Origin: Marchantia polymorpha subsp. ruderalis
Taxonomy: Eukaryota > Streptophyta > Marchantiopsida > Marchantiales > Marchantiaceae
Direction of reading: 5' to 3'
Length of the DNA stretch: 64,000 nucleotides
Assembly: GCA_037833965.1 (NCBI GenBank)
Contig: AP031352.1
Coordinates: forward strand, 2,646,501-2,710,500
Part shown: positions 22,773 to 36,349 of the stretch, piece by piece
Layout: every line of letters begins with the position of its first letter
How positions within the stretch are numbered: the first letter of the stretch is position 1
Translations under genes and position numbers: made by a program
The notes under the pieces: generated by a model
What the model saw: only the letters and a program-made list of their open reading frames with translations
Databases searched by the model: none
What the model was told of the DNA's origin: nothing

Positions 22773-25700
22773 CTACAATCCTTGTGGGAAGTTGCTGACC
22801 TGACCTTGCTCAACCTTATCCTGTCCATTGATTTTGTATATGATTCGCAACTTCATCAGCAAAGATTTCTGCAAACGACAAGGAGTCAGGTTCAGAACTT
22901 CTACATTTGAACGTCCCCAAAAACACTTTTGATGCACAAGGTTAAGACACGCGACTTAAGTAGGGCTCTCGATGGGAGTCCCTTTACAAGGTTTTTTTTT
23001 TTAGTACTGATCAAGCTTTCATCTACATGGCAGCAATATAGCTGCATCTTACCTGGCCATGCATAGTGTTAGTCAAGTTGATAGACTGTGTGATGAGACC
23101 CCCACCACTTGCCGGGAGGACGCTGCCACTTGCCGGCTCAAGCTGCAGTTGCAGGAACTACACATACGACGGCAAAACAAACTGTCAAATTAGCTCTGAT
23201 ATCATTAACCATACAAACCAAACTGTAACGAACGAAAATAGTATGCAGCCAAAACAAACCTACTTTCAAAATCTACTAAAACCTAGGCATGATAACCGAA
23301 CATGAACGAAAATCAATAACGAATGCAAGTCCGGAAATAGTACGTCAAAACATCATGTGAGCTAAAAAATACTCCTCAAGTGAGATTGACCCAACGTGAA
23401 AATTTCAAAAGAAGCGTGAGATGCATGTTAAAACGCTCGAAGAGTCAAAGAAAGGGATGATGGTATGTGAAAGCCTTCGGATACGACAGGAATGAACATA
23501 GAGAGGCATGGAGTGACATATGACGTCGTATTGTCATGAACATTTACCGCTCAACATTCAATTACCTTCGGAACAGCTGCCTGAAAGATGAAATCGGTGT
23601 AGGGGTTTGACGACAAATTGATGTAGGATGCTTTGATCGTTGTAGATTGGGGATTTCCGGGAGGCTTTATGAAGTCAAACAAAACCTTCAACCCAGAACT
23701 TTGTAGTGCGACTATAGTTGGGTAAGCTGGAAAATCACAACAAATAACAACTTTAGAGACAAGACAGACAAGACATCAATTACACAATGAAAGAGTCTTC
23801 GTCATGCCTCCCGTGTACTGGCAGGGAGAAATAATCACCATGAGCGTCGAAGGTACAAGAACTTTTTTTAACTCAAAACCGTGAACAAGCTATCAACCCA
23901 AACAAAAAAAATCAATCAAATAACCTGTACTCACTAATATGTGCCTGTAGTAGCCTCAAGACAACAGACTCCGCACTCTAGAAGAGAGGTGCTAAAAAAT
24001 GGAAGAATTACAACAAGCAACTCGATGCACGTCAATACAATCTACAATTTCTGCGTCTATACCGTCCAGTAAATAATAATAAGTATATGAGTTCGAGAAT
24101 CTTGACAATGTATAGCCCTGGAAGCAAAATAGGCCGATTGCACCGACGCACCAGAAGTTGCGGGCACGATAGGGGCTGAGTCAAGACCATCTAGAAGAGA
24201 ATTGTTCGCGTTCGGAATGGTTGGGCCAAGATCATCAAGTAATGAGGCTTTGCGAGGAGGCTGAGGTACAGTAGAAGAAACATCAAGTTCGTCCAATAAC
24301 GAGGTCTTTCGTGGAGCAGTTCCAGTAGCAGGCGCAAGGGACGCTCCAAATGGATCTACAGGAGCTGCAGGAGCTGCAACGTCCAGAAGCGAGCCTCCGA
24401 ATGGATCCGCGGCTGCTGGAGGAAAGAGAGAGGTTGACGAAGATGGTCCAGTGGTGGGGGCCGGAGAACCAAGTGACAAAATGTCCATGAGAACGTTGTC
24501 TGCAAGGAAAACAGATGCACGTGAGTTGTTGTTGCGTACCAACTATGAATCTAAAACCAGAAGAAGTTAGTTCAGTACACTGAACTAACTGAACTTCTAA
24601 CCCTAACTTAACAATTAACTTGTTAAACATGGACTCTGCTCCAGTATGGTAAATTACTGAACAGAAAATACACAGCTGGTTGATGGTAGTACCTGGGTTT
24701 GTGCTTGCGTTTTGAGACGCAAGAGGGTCAGCCCCAAGCAAACTCAGCAAGTGATCTCCAGCAGACTTGCGAGGCTCATGAGCTGGAGTCTCATCTGCAT
24801 CTAAGTTCAAAAGATCGATAAGCGTATTTGTCGTTTCTGGTTTTGGTCCACCATTGGCAAGAATATCAGGTCCACCAACAGGAGTAGCGCGTTTGGTGTC
24901 AGAAGGCAGTGCCATTCCAGCACCATCTGCTTTCTTCGAGTTGTATGTAGCCTCATCCAGGACTGGCATTCTTTCCACCAATGTCGCCCTGGAAGACGAC
25001 AGCAACGGTAAGCCGCAAGTTTGCAGATACCAAATCTCCCAATCAATATCTACACGGTAATTATAGACTACAAGAGAACGTCTTCAGGCTAAAGTAACTA
25101 TCTTTCCTTTTCCTCCTACCTCATTCCATCGTCTGCAAATACTCATCCTCTTCACGCAAGCATCGCTCAGCCATGGTGCGGAGTCTAGGGTCTTTAGGCT
25201 ACAACAGGCACATACTAATAAATACAGTTCTTCTCTACTAACTTTCAAAATTATGCACGACATATATATCAAAAAACGCGACTGCTGTGAAGTACAAAGT
25301 ACATATTCTCGTAATTTTCCTGCATATGTACTATAACCAGCGAACTGGATACCGAACATATTAGAATGGCCAATAAAATCATCGCTGTGTATCATACCTC
25401 TTACCTAACATGAAGCGATAAATGAAAGCAGACCTTAAAGACATTAAAGGTATGCGAACTCACTTTATGTTCTCGTGCCTGTTCAGAATAGCGCCAAATT
25501 CAATCGATCTTTGCTGTAACTCCAGTATCAGACTCCCTTTGTGCGGCTTGATCATGTCTTTGATGCGCCTGTCGACAAGAAGATAGCTATTACGTTAGTA
25601 CTGCCCACTAAACTTTCACGAGATTCGGGAGAATAAACCTGGCCAACTGCACAACTGCGAGCCCAACACATGAGAAGCTCAATGACAATCAACAGTTGAA

Positions 25701-28700
25701 ACTCACTGCGTGTTTGAGGGGAAGCGAGATGAGAGCTTCAGCAATGCTGTCAAAGCAAAGGCCTGTGTATTGGAGCTTGAACGCACATCTTTCATTACAG
25801 TCTCGATCACGTCGACAGCATCAGACTCTGTAACCTGCATGAATTGTCAAACACTCAATATATTACAATCGTTATCGAGAAGACACACTGGCACTTATGA
25901 TAGATCAAGGCTAACGAAGTATATCCATTCGATATCATATATCCTTCACAAATCTTCGCGCTGATAAGAAAGAACTGAGCAATAGTACATTCTACGTCGC
26001 ATACAGCCTAAACCAGGTGCCAAAGTGAAGTCCACGATTTGCAGTGATCAGAAATGACGGCTATACATACTGTCAAAGGCTCTTCGCCTTCCAGTTCATT
26101 CAGGTGATTTACTAGCATTTCACCGTATTCTCCAATACACCAAACTGTAACTTGCGCGAGACTCTCCTGTACAACCACAAAACGCTAAGAAAGGTCATGA
26201 TCGACAATTGTAACCAAAAATCAGAAACCCAATGTACGAAACTCGACTGACGGAATATGTTGTAGAAATGGATCAAATGTAGTTGAAATATTTCTCAAAG
26301 AACAGTTAACTGGCGCAAGTTCCTCCTCACCTTTCTTTCAGATTCAAAGCATCACTCTTTGACACCTATTATCTTATATCACGATAGCATCTCGGAGAGC
26401 AAACGAAAAGAGCTCGAAGAGCTTGAGGCTCCACCGTCTTAACGTAGGCCACTTCTTTCTTTGCTGGTCTACTGAACCTCACAGCACTCATCCATATCCT
26501 ACAAAATACTCGCTGCAAACAATAAGCCCCCGCATATGATAAAGTTTAAGTACCTGTCCATTCCAATGTTGCATGGTTCGGAACAACGATCTGACAGTGT
26601 ATCCATGTAGCTCAGGTGCATTGCTGATGACGACGATGAGAGTACGAAGAACCTCCTCTCTTACGTGATTTCCAGGCTGTTCATTAAAAGAACAAAGAGT
26701 AATAACATTAGTACCAGACTGTCTTCCAAGGCATGACCAGTCAACTAGAGGTTGGAACCTTTCTGCGTGCTAATTTGTGCTCTCAAGTCATACAGCTGCG
26801 TCAGCACTCGGTAAATTTTGGCTATGCATATTCCAGTGATTAGATGACTTATGGACGAACATGGTTGTGTAATTATTGGATGGGTATCGAGGTAGACTGT
26901 CGGAATCTCACCTCAGCCATGACAAGGATCATCTGATCGATGTACCATTGTTTGTTTGGAGCAAACCTGCAAACACGGAGATCCAACCAGACAACAATCA
27001 GAACCAGAGGTTCATAATAAAACAAATGAGTTTTTACAGAAAAAGATTTTATAACTCCTCGAGCAGGTTACAAATAAAGTTTCCCAAAGATGATGACAGT
27101 GCAGGCGAGAAACTTCACTCAAACAAATTTGGTTGAAGGCCTAATACATCTCGCTCGAGAACATTATTCACAGTACCAGTTCCACATCCTCAACTCAACG
27201 TAGACTTACGAGTCTTGGTTTACAGGCCTTTCGAAACCTTCTTACATTTTCATAACTCGGCTACTTCGTCATTTTTGGGTGTAACAAGATAATGCTCTAG
27301 TCAACGACTAATCTGATAATGTGATAGGTTCGCCTACAGCTTATACATAATCGTCAATCAGTCATACAACCACTGTATGAAACAGGAGTCGGAACGATCT
27401 CGATGATATAGTCATTCAAATTAGGAAAAATATACTTCACAAAACTAAGGCTTCTCATCCTTACTTTTGCACAAGAGAGCAGATCTTGGCTGTCAAATCA
27501 GCCTTGAACTCTGGGTCACTAACTTTCAGATACTCCAGCAGCTCCTTGGTCAAGGTCTTCACATTCGTCTCATTCACCAACGCATACACAAGCTCAAGGG
27601 CCCTCCTACGTATTGATACATCTGAATCCTGCTCACATATAGACCAAGCCACAGGAAAAGCTGACAGTGGTCAATACAATACACAAAAGATATAAGGGCG
27701 ACAGTAGAATCTTGTATCACAATAGCAGAACAGAATCCGGCGGAAATTCGAGGGCGTGACTTTGGGTCATTTTCGAATGCTATTATGTAAGTCCAACAAA
27801 ATTGGCCTCCAAACAGTGTACTCATGGTTTACACAAGTACAGTACTGTCATGCCACAATGCTTCTAGGACGCTTTTCCGAAGCCGAAATTTATAGACATA
27901 CGAGACATAGCTACTCAAATCCCCGCGGGTTCAACTGTCTACTGACCACTGACGTAGAACAAACCGAATAAAAGAAGGTGTCAATCTTCGAGAAACGTCG
28001 CACTTAAGAAGCTGCAATACAAGAGGCTATAGAGAACCCCGTTAAATCTCCCTCCCAAAAAAACCTCTACCTCTGAAAGAAGGTAGAATGCCAACCTTAA
28101 CACACTCTACGATGGTGGTTCTGTGTCGCTGAACAGCCTGAGTATCAACAGAGACCACCTTCACAAGAGTGTTGAGAGCGACGTATCTGTACAAAAAAGC
28201 AACAATTAATTTGTAACCGCCTAAAACGGTATCATATTCGGCCCTCCCGCACAACGAGTTCCGTGTGGTATAAGCAAGCTCTCTATTCTTGATCAACAAT
28301 GTCGAAGTATTTACAGTCGCGATACTCAGTACAATGTGGCTATAAAGACAAGAAATAGACACCCACTAGAGCCATCTCGTGTAGAATCAGATGCACTAAC
28401 TGTAAGCGACCGCTACGTTTAATCATTCCGCAGTTACAGGGAAGGAAACTCGATCAAGTGAGGAAACACGACCAGAACATGAAGACACATGAACCAAGTA
28501 AAAAGAAATACCTTATGTTGTTGTCTCGATTGGCTAGAAACCTTCCAAGAATATTGATGGCCAGTACGCGCAACCCACCAATGCCTTCAATTGCCATGAT
28601 TGTCAAGACACATTCATAAAGAATGGCATTCCCGGCATTCTTATTGCCTTCTGTATTGGTTGCCACCTGGAGCAACGAAAGACCAAATGATAAACAAAAG

Positions 28701-31700
28701 ACATCCGTCTAAGTACTAACTAGATAGACGTTCCTGTATGGATGTTCCAGTCACATTCAACCACTGAGACCAAGATTTTGTATTCCAACAACAATGGTTA
28801 AGTCCTTTTACAATCGATGATAAAATTATATGCCTGCCGAACGATATTGAGAGGGATAAGCTCAAAAGTGTAGATCATCCAATCGCAGGAAGAGAAAACC
28901 GGAATCACGTGGGAGAAGTCACCTGAGCCAGTATGTCACTCATCACATCACTAGAATCTGGGTCTCCTCTACCAACAAGTCGAAGCAATCTCAGAATTCG
29001 AATCTGTAAAAAAGGGTCTGTGATTCCCCCCACATCATATTCTGGGGCATATCCACTTACAACCAGATTCTTCAAGATTCGCACCAACGTTTGTACTTGC
29101 TGCAAACGATGAAACAAGTGTTAGATCGTATTCTCGAAAAGAGAAATATTCGAATATGATATACAGAAATCCTTGGCCAAAAGTCGACAGCGCAAGTGTT
29201 CCCCAAGACTTGCAATATTGAAGATCGATTCTTTCGAGTAGTCTTAATAAGCCAAGACACGACAGGCGCATAGTAATACATTTTCAGGAGGCTGACGACT
29301 TCCATGCAAAATGTTACGTGCCTCTGTCCTGTATATTGCTAACAGCAATAGGCAGCTACCATACAGTCATGGTCACACTGGATCCTTCTTACACCAAGGT
29401 CCGCGCACAATTTCAGCTGTTCTTCCACTCTCGTCTAATATTCATGATACTGTCTAATATATTGATATAAACAACCACAATATACCTTTCTCATTTGCTC
29501 AAGGGCCGCCTCACTTCCTTGACAAAGCTCAGTGCAAAGTTTTACACCCGCAATCAGGACGCCGTGATGCTTGTCCGTCAGCAGTCCCACGGCCGGATTG
29601 GTGAAGTACTCAACAAGGTCGGGTACCTTACGAACAATTCTAACGGAGCACAGAGCTGCCTACAAAATTGATAGACAGTACAAAATATGAAGACATTCCT
29701 GAAAATACGCACATTTTTACAAAAAATGACCTCTGTTTGAAAAAAAAGCGAGTTCAAAAATATCTTAAAGAATGATGGGATTTCCCGGAATACACGTGAA
29801 ATACATTATGACCACCGAACATACCTTCTTGCGTATGTAAGAATTGTTATTATGAAGCAACTTTTCAACTTCTGGGGCGAGATCCCTGGCCATCTCTGCA
29901 GAACATATGTTTCCAAGAGCACATAGTGCAAGGCCAGCAATAAACTGGTTTCCATGGTTCAAGTCACTATTGTCAAGTCAAGGACGTAACAGGTGATATA
30001 ATTGTTACTTCGAGAATGCTGGTTACCCTAAGATACACGACTTATCGCGAATATCATAGATGAACGCATAATAATGAAATCTGAGTTTACTAAATTAACG
30101 CATTAAGTGGCCCTGAAAATTCGACAGACTTGCAGATAGGTGGAACAATAACCTCAAACATCTGGAACGGTTCAAATCTCTATCTTCGATAAAGGGCAAA
30201 AGACATGATATGAGCTTCAGAATTAGAAAAATGACGTCTAAACTACACAACTTTCTTCCAGAATCCTCCATACGACTTCGAGATACAAACAGTTTGATTA
30301 GAGAGAACACCACATTTCAAAACCTGGAATGCAGAATGAGGATTCTACAAACTGAAAGATGTAATTCCTTTTCTGCCAAATACCAGCAATGAAGGTTCAG
30401 TTTATTGTGGATACTTTTTTAAAGAGTTGGTAACCAGCATCAGCACCTCCTGCCTCTCGTCCAAAAGGAGCATGAGACCAAGGTATCCGATACGTTTTTC
30501 CGGAAAGCCTCCAGATGCAATGAGCTTGAGGCACTCCATTTGACCGAAGTGGGTAGGATAACCGAGCATGTGGATGAACATAAGCTTAGCGACATTTCGG
30601 TGTCTATAGTCCTGATCATTTTCTTTGAATGAGTTTCTAAGATTCGCACACTCCTTTGCAATTACTCCTCTCTCCTCGGCCGCAGTTTTGCAGGCCCGCA
30701 CGGCACGAATCATATCCCTGCAGACGGAAACAAAACAATCCCGCACTCAGACATTAACGATCTGTTTGCTCGTTACTGACTACTGATCCTCTCCAGAAGC
30801 ACCAGCAAATCTGACAAATAGAATTCAGATAGCTTGGAGTTGGATAGGCTAAAATAATCAAGGCAATTGTCAGAAGGATCCATGCACGACCTCCGAGAAA
30901 AACGTCCGTTGACATCAACCGTGCGAAAATTAGGCACTTTACGAGGTACACCACTCAGAAACCGGCTCCTCTGCTCCCTCTTCCTTGCGCTATTGACTAA
31001 AACGTTCAAAAGTAGAAATGCGACAAAATGCTACGCAGTCAAGGACAAGCTCGAGTAGACTCACACCATAACCACTGCATTCGCTCTCCGTGATATGATA
31101 GAGACAACCTCTCTCAAAACTAAAACCGTGTCATCCATAATTCCATTACAATGCTGGGGTGATCGTTATATACTTCCAAAAAAACATCACTGCATCTTTG
31201 ACTGGGATGGGATAAACACACTGACTTTGCGTCTGGTTCAATGAAGTCATATGAGAATTCACAATGTGATCGTACTTTCTATCAGATACATAATTAAGTA
31301 TCACGGGTGACAAACCTAACCCTACAGCTCGATCCTCAAAAGGAAGAAACAAACGTAAAGCTTTTCTAGCTTTCATGCATACCAATCGGTACCATTGGTG
31401 TTAACAGATGAAAGACTTTCCAGGAAGAAAAAAAAATTCCACTTCAATTTTCGATCACCTCTAACTCAAAACACGCGAGGAGAATCACAGATAGGCGTGT
31501 CCCAAACTCGAAAACAGGTCCTTGTCAGATACGGTACTCAGAAGGACTTGGGGAAAACAGTTGATCTGAAAGGCAAGTGGAGTTGAGCTTAGGAATGAAA
31601 GAGAACATTCTGAGTTGGCACCCAGCAGCACTGACTTGATATAATCTCCAGTAAGACATCTGGATGTGATTAATTAAGGGTTGGCGACATTGTGATTGTC

Positions 31701-33006
31701 ACTTCTTTCGAATACTTGGCACATGAACTGAGCTTTTCAGCCGACTGAAAATTACGCACACTAGACAAATGTGTGCACTAGGCATGCCCCATACACAGAA
31801 GGACTGACAGCGATTAAAGCTCCGCAGATTTTCGTGATCCTCCGATGACTAACCTCGAACAGCCCGATAGCTCAAAGACCGACAAAATTCGTTAGAGCTC
31901 TACTGCATTTGAATGAACAACTCACTCCATAGCAAGCCAAATTCCTTGCAGACAACCAATTCCCAATCCACCACATTGATTGCCAAAGTGAGAGGCAGCG
32001 GGCAATGTTGCCCGAAATTGAGGACATCGTAGACCAATGCCCTGTTGTTGCCGCTTTCCACACAATACTGGGCGGAAGACCAGGAGCAAACGAGACAGTT
32101 GCACTGGGAGCACCCGCAGACATCCAGAGATTTCGAAACTAAAGCAAGGAGAGCGAAAGCACCTCAGTCTGGTGCCCATGATGTGGCCTCCACCTTGCCC
32201 TGGGCCCGGGGCCTACAAATTTTGGATCTGCGACCGTCACCTCCAACAATGATCTGCCTGCCTCGCGCGTCACAGCTGACAGATCTGAGCTCCACGCATC
32301 GCCCGGCACAGCCTTATTCTCCCAAATCTCCACATCTTGCCTCGCCAATCACCCTGTCACTCCATACACCTCCCGCTTCTGTCCCGATCGGCTGATCATG
32401 AGTCCGAGATATCAAACCATTGTCGCCAGATCTGTTCGCCTGAAGACATCAAGCTACATCAACAGTACTACTCTACCCCCAAGCTAATCCCTGAAACCCG
32501 TCTGATCACCCCCGGGTTCCTGGAACGCAGCCTCGGGCGATTCCGAGATCGGATGCGTGGGATAACCAATGTCTCGATACAATGGCAGCGATGTGACAGG
32601 ATCGATCGATCGCGAACAAAAGGCCGAAAGAAATGGAAGGAAGCGAGGGTAAGAGCGAGACGAGAGGGAGGCGAGACGAGCGAGCGAGCGACGCACACGA
32701 ACGAAGGGCTCGGCCCAGAGCCTCGAAAGCTCCAGCGCTCTGTGAGATATGGGCCGAGGGCACGCTCTCCTCTTTCGCTCCCCCCGCTGCTAATTCCCTC
32801 GACCTCCTCGCCATCGCCGCCTTCATCCTCTGGCGGTCCCTCCAAACCAGCCGTCCCCTGCCGCCCACGCACCTCCCGATTCCCTGAATAGCCTTGACTA
32901 TCCATCCCTCCAAGTTGGAGGACCACCCGCCCACCACCGCTTTCGCCCTCGGCCCTCTGAAGGTTTCTCCTATCTTCTCTATCAAAGTAGACGCCATCTT
33001 AGTCAT
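22773..33006 (-). CDS. AP-1 complex gamma subunit (gamma-adaptin), about 18 exons
   Basis: Minus-strand exons: 33006-32873 (tentative), 30717-30415, 29966-29825, 29659-29486, 29099-28923, 28666-28512, 28186-28096, 27628-27465, 26966-26912, 26676-26554, 26166-26071, 25834-25707, 25568-25464, 24988-24693, 24499-24152, 23726-23566, 23157-23053, 22868-22773. All junctions are GT-AG and the phases close to about 950 residues. It is the large gamma subunit of the clathrin adaptor at the trans-Golgi network and endosomes. The trunk is a HEAT-like solenoid (about residues 46-630) starting [16 protein letters not shown]. The Pro/Ser/Asp-rich hinge (about 635-830) has a clathrin-box-like LLNLD. The ear (about 830-950) starts [18 protein letters not shown] and ends VSNFPQGL. 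The first exon was chosen only because its donor phase restores Arg before DMIRA; exons 2-18 are secure. Confidence 0.93.
24566..24589. repeat. Short inverted repeat inside an AP-1 gamma intron
   Basis: Arms GTTAGTTCAGT and ACTGAACTAAC flank AC, and outer AGAAGTT/AACTTCT sequences extend the stem with a bulge. It lies in the intron between exons 24988-24693 and 24499-24152. Confidence 0.85.
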
Positions 33007-33110
33007 GGCTTAACTAGCCCCCCGCCCCCTTCTCCTTCTCCTTCTTTGGAGGCAGTTCTTGGATAGCGCCTGAGTCTACATTTCGCCTCGTCTAGATTCT
33101 TTCCTCGTCT
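32500..33110. promoter_or_regulatory. GC/CpG-rich 5' region of the AP-1 gamma gene
   Basis: The base composition turns GC-rich here, with CT-rich runs near 33020-33050 on the plus strand. This is expected for the promoter and leader of the minus-strand gene. Long overlapping frames on both strands are composition artefacts. No TATA box could be assigned. Confidence 0.4.
32873..33006 (-). CDS. Candidate first coding exon of AP-1 gamma
   Basis: An open frame from ATG 33006 (or 32997) ends at a GTGCGT donor in the phase that exon 2 needs (AG + G = Arg, then Asp-Met-Ile-Arg). It would add about 44 residues and leave a 2.15-kb first intron. The sequence does not resemble the short N-terminus usual in plant or animal gamma-adaptins, so the true start may be a small exon I missed between 30.7 and 32.9 kb. 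Confidence 0.35.
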
Positions 33111-33599
33111 TGTGCCTACACTCTATTACGGCTACTACTCTATACAGCTAGTACGCGAAGCTCAGACCTTCTGTCGGGGACGAGGCTCCGAGGTAGCCGA
33201 GCCTGCCGCCTTGCATTCTTTGACGTTCGGCGTTGTGGCGAGGCCGCCAAATATGGTAACGATTCCAGAGGGATATATTGCTCGGGGGAGATATTGCTTG
33301 GCCTTGTTAGAGCCTGGTTAATGACTTGCTGCGGCTAATGCTCTAGCACCTTGACAAGGTTTCGAACAGGGCGTTAACTTGGCGTGGAAGGTGGAGGCTG
33401 AAACCTTACTCCAATTTGTATAGTGGAGTTTCTGAGTACAACTATATCGACGTTAAGAGGTCCTGGCCTCTAAGTAGGATCTGTCTCGATTCCTGCTGTT
33501 GTCATGACTGAGAAGGAAAAAAAAAACAGGAGGCCCTTGAAAGTGGACATTACATGTCGGTATTGTCCGTGAACTGCTGCCACCTAGACATATCCATTT

Positions 33600-34110
33600 C
33601 GATATTCTCTTTATACCTAATTACCTTATTAATTTAAAAAATACTTCTTTTTATAAATTATTTCCTATTGTGACACACATATCTGTTTGCGTACTTAAAA
33701 TCACTACGATAAAGCATGTTCTTGTTTATACGAAGATATTACCAATTGATCTAAATTATTTCAAAATAAGTATTCTAGCACAAAACTCCCTATATCATGG
33801 CTTACAAACTGACGTTAAATTTAACTAAATAGAGCAGGTTCATATTGATATAGTATATTAGCGATTGATGTAAACGCGTTCGATATACGTATTCTGACGC
33901 GATGTCCCTATCGAGGCTCACAAAACTGTTTGTGTATTTAATTGTACTTAATATAACAGGTCCATTTCGATATGGGATTAATAGCTATTGATACAAATGC
34001 TTTTGTTTTCTAGCACAATATACTATATCTTGGCTAAAAAAATGTTTGAATTTTCAGTTTTTCACAAATAGAACTGGCTTATTTTGATATTGTATGTTTT
34101 TATATCTAAT
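33600..34110. repeat. Degenerate tandem repeat, unit about 115-125 bp, 3-4 copies
   Basis: The pattern CCCTAT(A/C)...GGCT(T/C)ACAAA.CTG recurs at about 33788, 33905 and (weaker) 34021, with a still weaker copy near 33664. Each is followed by a (C)AGGTCCAT(A/T)TTGATAT-like block. Copies are clearly diverged. Confidence 0.7.
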
Positions 34111-34111
34111 T

Positions 34112-34142
<31 letters not shown>

Positions 34143-35802
34143 ATACTCCTTCAAGTATAACATTTTCATGAAGTCGTATTGGTGAGTGATACATATACGT
34201 TCATAACAAGTTCTTTTAAACAATAATGCAACCTTTTTCCTATCATGTTTTAAAAACTAGCTTTATCAAAGTACTTCATTTGATGCTTTAGCTTGAATAT
34301 TAAAAAATAGTAATCTGACAAACTTTGAAGCTTTAGATAATCGAAACATGTATATTGTTGATTCGAGATTTATATTGAGTTCAAGTTTATATTGATTTAT
34401 ATTGTGTAATTTATTTAATGATTTGAGAACTGGCGTCTTCATTCTACATTGTATTCACAAAAATAGCTTGGATACTTCATCTGGCTTCCTTTCAATTCTG
34501 TCATTATTTCCAATATTAAAACTTTTGAAATACATGGTATCACATATACAGGATTTCAGTTATCGTCTCATTTTTGAGCATCACAATCTCCCATTATAGA
34601 TATCTAAAAGCACATCTGAATTCAAGACTTAACAAGTTAGAAATGCAACACAATTTTCACAATGTATATGCCAATATTTGCATATTGATATGTCGGCTAT
34701 ACATCACCATAAAAAGTCAAGTCTTACTTCTTTGAAAAAAATTGATGGATTCCAGCTACAAAAAAATTTAGTTTCCTATAGTTAAAGTAATTTGATATAT
34801 ATCATGTCTTTTTGCATTTTCCAACGCAACTTAAGCATAGTGAAGCGTATTTTGAAGTAATAATAAGGTCTGGTAGCTGGGGTTTTTTATCCAATAACAG
34901 CGGTTTAACACAACCTACTACAAATATGATGATATATTTTATTTTGTTTGGCTTGAAGATATTTAATCAACTTTCATTTATCTTGAAATCAATCTAAAAT
35001 CACTTATAACAAACAAGCTCCTACTCTAATTACTAAAAATCAATACTATACATTATAACCACACTCATTTGTAGGTTCAATACTTATTTTTGCAAGAAAA
35101 AATGATATCAACATATACATCTACATGAATCAACTTTCCAAAAAAAATAATATATCATAGTGTGCATTGCACATCAATTATACTGTTGTATAGAAGCATA
35201 TCAACTAAATTAACAATACATAGAAAATTGTATGTACATACATGCACACAAGTAAACTCATACATGAAAATTAAAAAACTATATTGCTAGACTAATCAAA
35301 TTTAATTCATATCCAGATTAAAATTGTGCATTTGACTCAAGTCATAAGCTTATCTTCATCATTCTACTGCAACATTATGAGATTTTATGAGATTATGATA
35401 TCAACAATAAGAAACATAATAGTCATACTATATATAATGACTATTCATTCAACCAATTTTTTTAATGTATGAAAAAACTTTCAAAACATGGAAAAAAATA
35501 ATATTTATAAAATATTTAAATGTATACATTGCAACAACATTTGCACAGTTATATATTTAAAATTTTCATCAAATTATTTTAGCTTATGGTCATATTTATT
35601 TATTTTGATTTCAAAAAGTAACTAATTTTCTATGATATTTCTTTAAATACATATATACATAAAATGAAAATTTCAATCTAATATTCTTAAAAAAATTTCC
35701 TTTGAAATATCACATAATTGACTTTGTATAATAACATGATGTGTAGTTTTTAGTCAAATCAACTATCAACATATTTAAAAAAAGAAAAAAAATTTATATC
35801 AA
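34111..35802. other. AT-rich spacer with a (TA)n microsatellite
   Basis: A pure TA run of about 13 units occupies about 34110-34136. The rest is AT-rich, without coding potential, up to the LTR element. Confidence 0.6.
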
Positions 35803-35807
35803 AAAAT

Positions 35808-36030
35808 TGTCAATTTGAAATATACAAAGAGATTACACACAATAGTAACGTAGTTCATCTTTCATAGGACTACGTCCACAAAAGTAAATGCGCGAGAGAC
35901 TTTACTACCAAGGTGAAACACGTGAACATCGTAGAGGCATGAGGGTATATTTACTTAACACATGCGACCAACCTATTTATAAATAGCTAAATCTAAAATT
36001 AACATGAGATTGACGAAGTTAACCTCAACA
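35808..36030 (-). repeat. 3' LTR of the minus-strand element
   Basis: It aligns with the right LTR over ATATACAAA, AGTAACGT, CTACGTCCACA, CGAGAGACTTTACT, ATGGTGAAA-like blocks and the terminal GTTAACCTCAACA. The copies differ by many substitutions, so the insertion is old. Confidence 0.8.
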
Positions 36031-36045
36031 ATCTTCCCCTTAATT
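36031..36045 (-). promoter_or_regulatory. Polypurine tract
   Basis: The minus strand reads AATTAAGGGGAAGAT immediately before the TGTTGAGG start of the 3' LTR. This is the plus-strand primer site expected for an LTR element of this orientation. Confidence 0.75.
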
Positions 36046-36349
36046 CGTGTCAAGTAAACAAGAACCTCTATAATTTATATTATTACTATGCGGGAAGTTC
36101 TAGACGGAAATCTAACACAAGATTCCTCTACAAACTAGAGTAAATTGAGAACTAAGTCGTAGCCATAGCAAGATAAAGAAATAATATAAAGAGGTAACTA
36201 AAAACTTGCTTGCATAGGGGGAAGAGAAATTTCATAAACTATATAATTACTCCATATGAAGTTACTATGCTAGCAAAACTTTACTTGTGCTCCTCATGCA
36301 TAATCTGCACAAAACTTGGAGCTGGTTGAGACTTATAAAGATCAAACAC

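Noticed and set aside
32337..33006. Long overlapping frames on both strands (for example 184 codons plus, 152 codons minus)
   Set aside because: They lie in the CpG-rich promoter region and have low-complexity Arg/Ser/Pro-rich products. Only the end-most 134 bases of one minus frame were kept as a tentative AP-1 exon.
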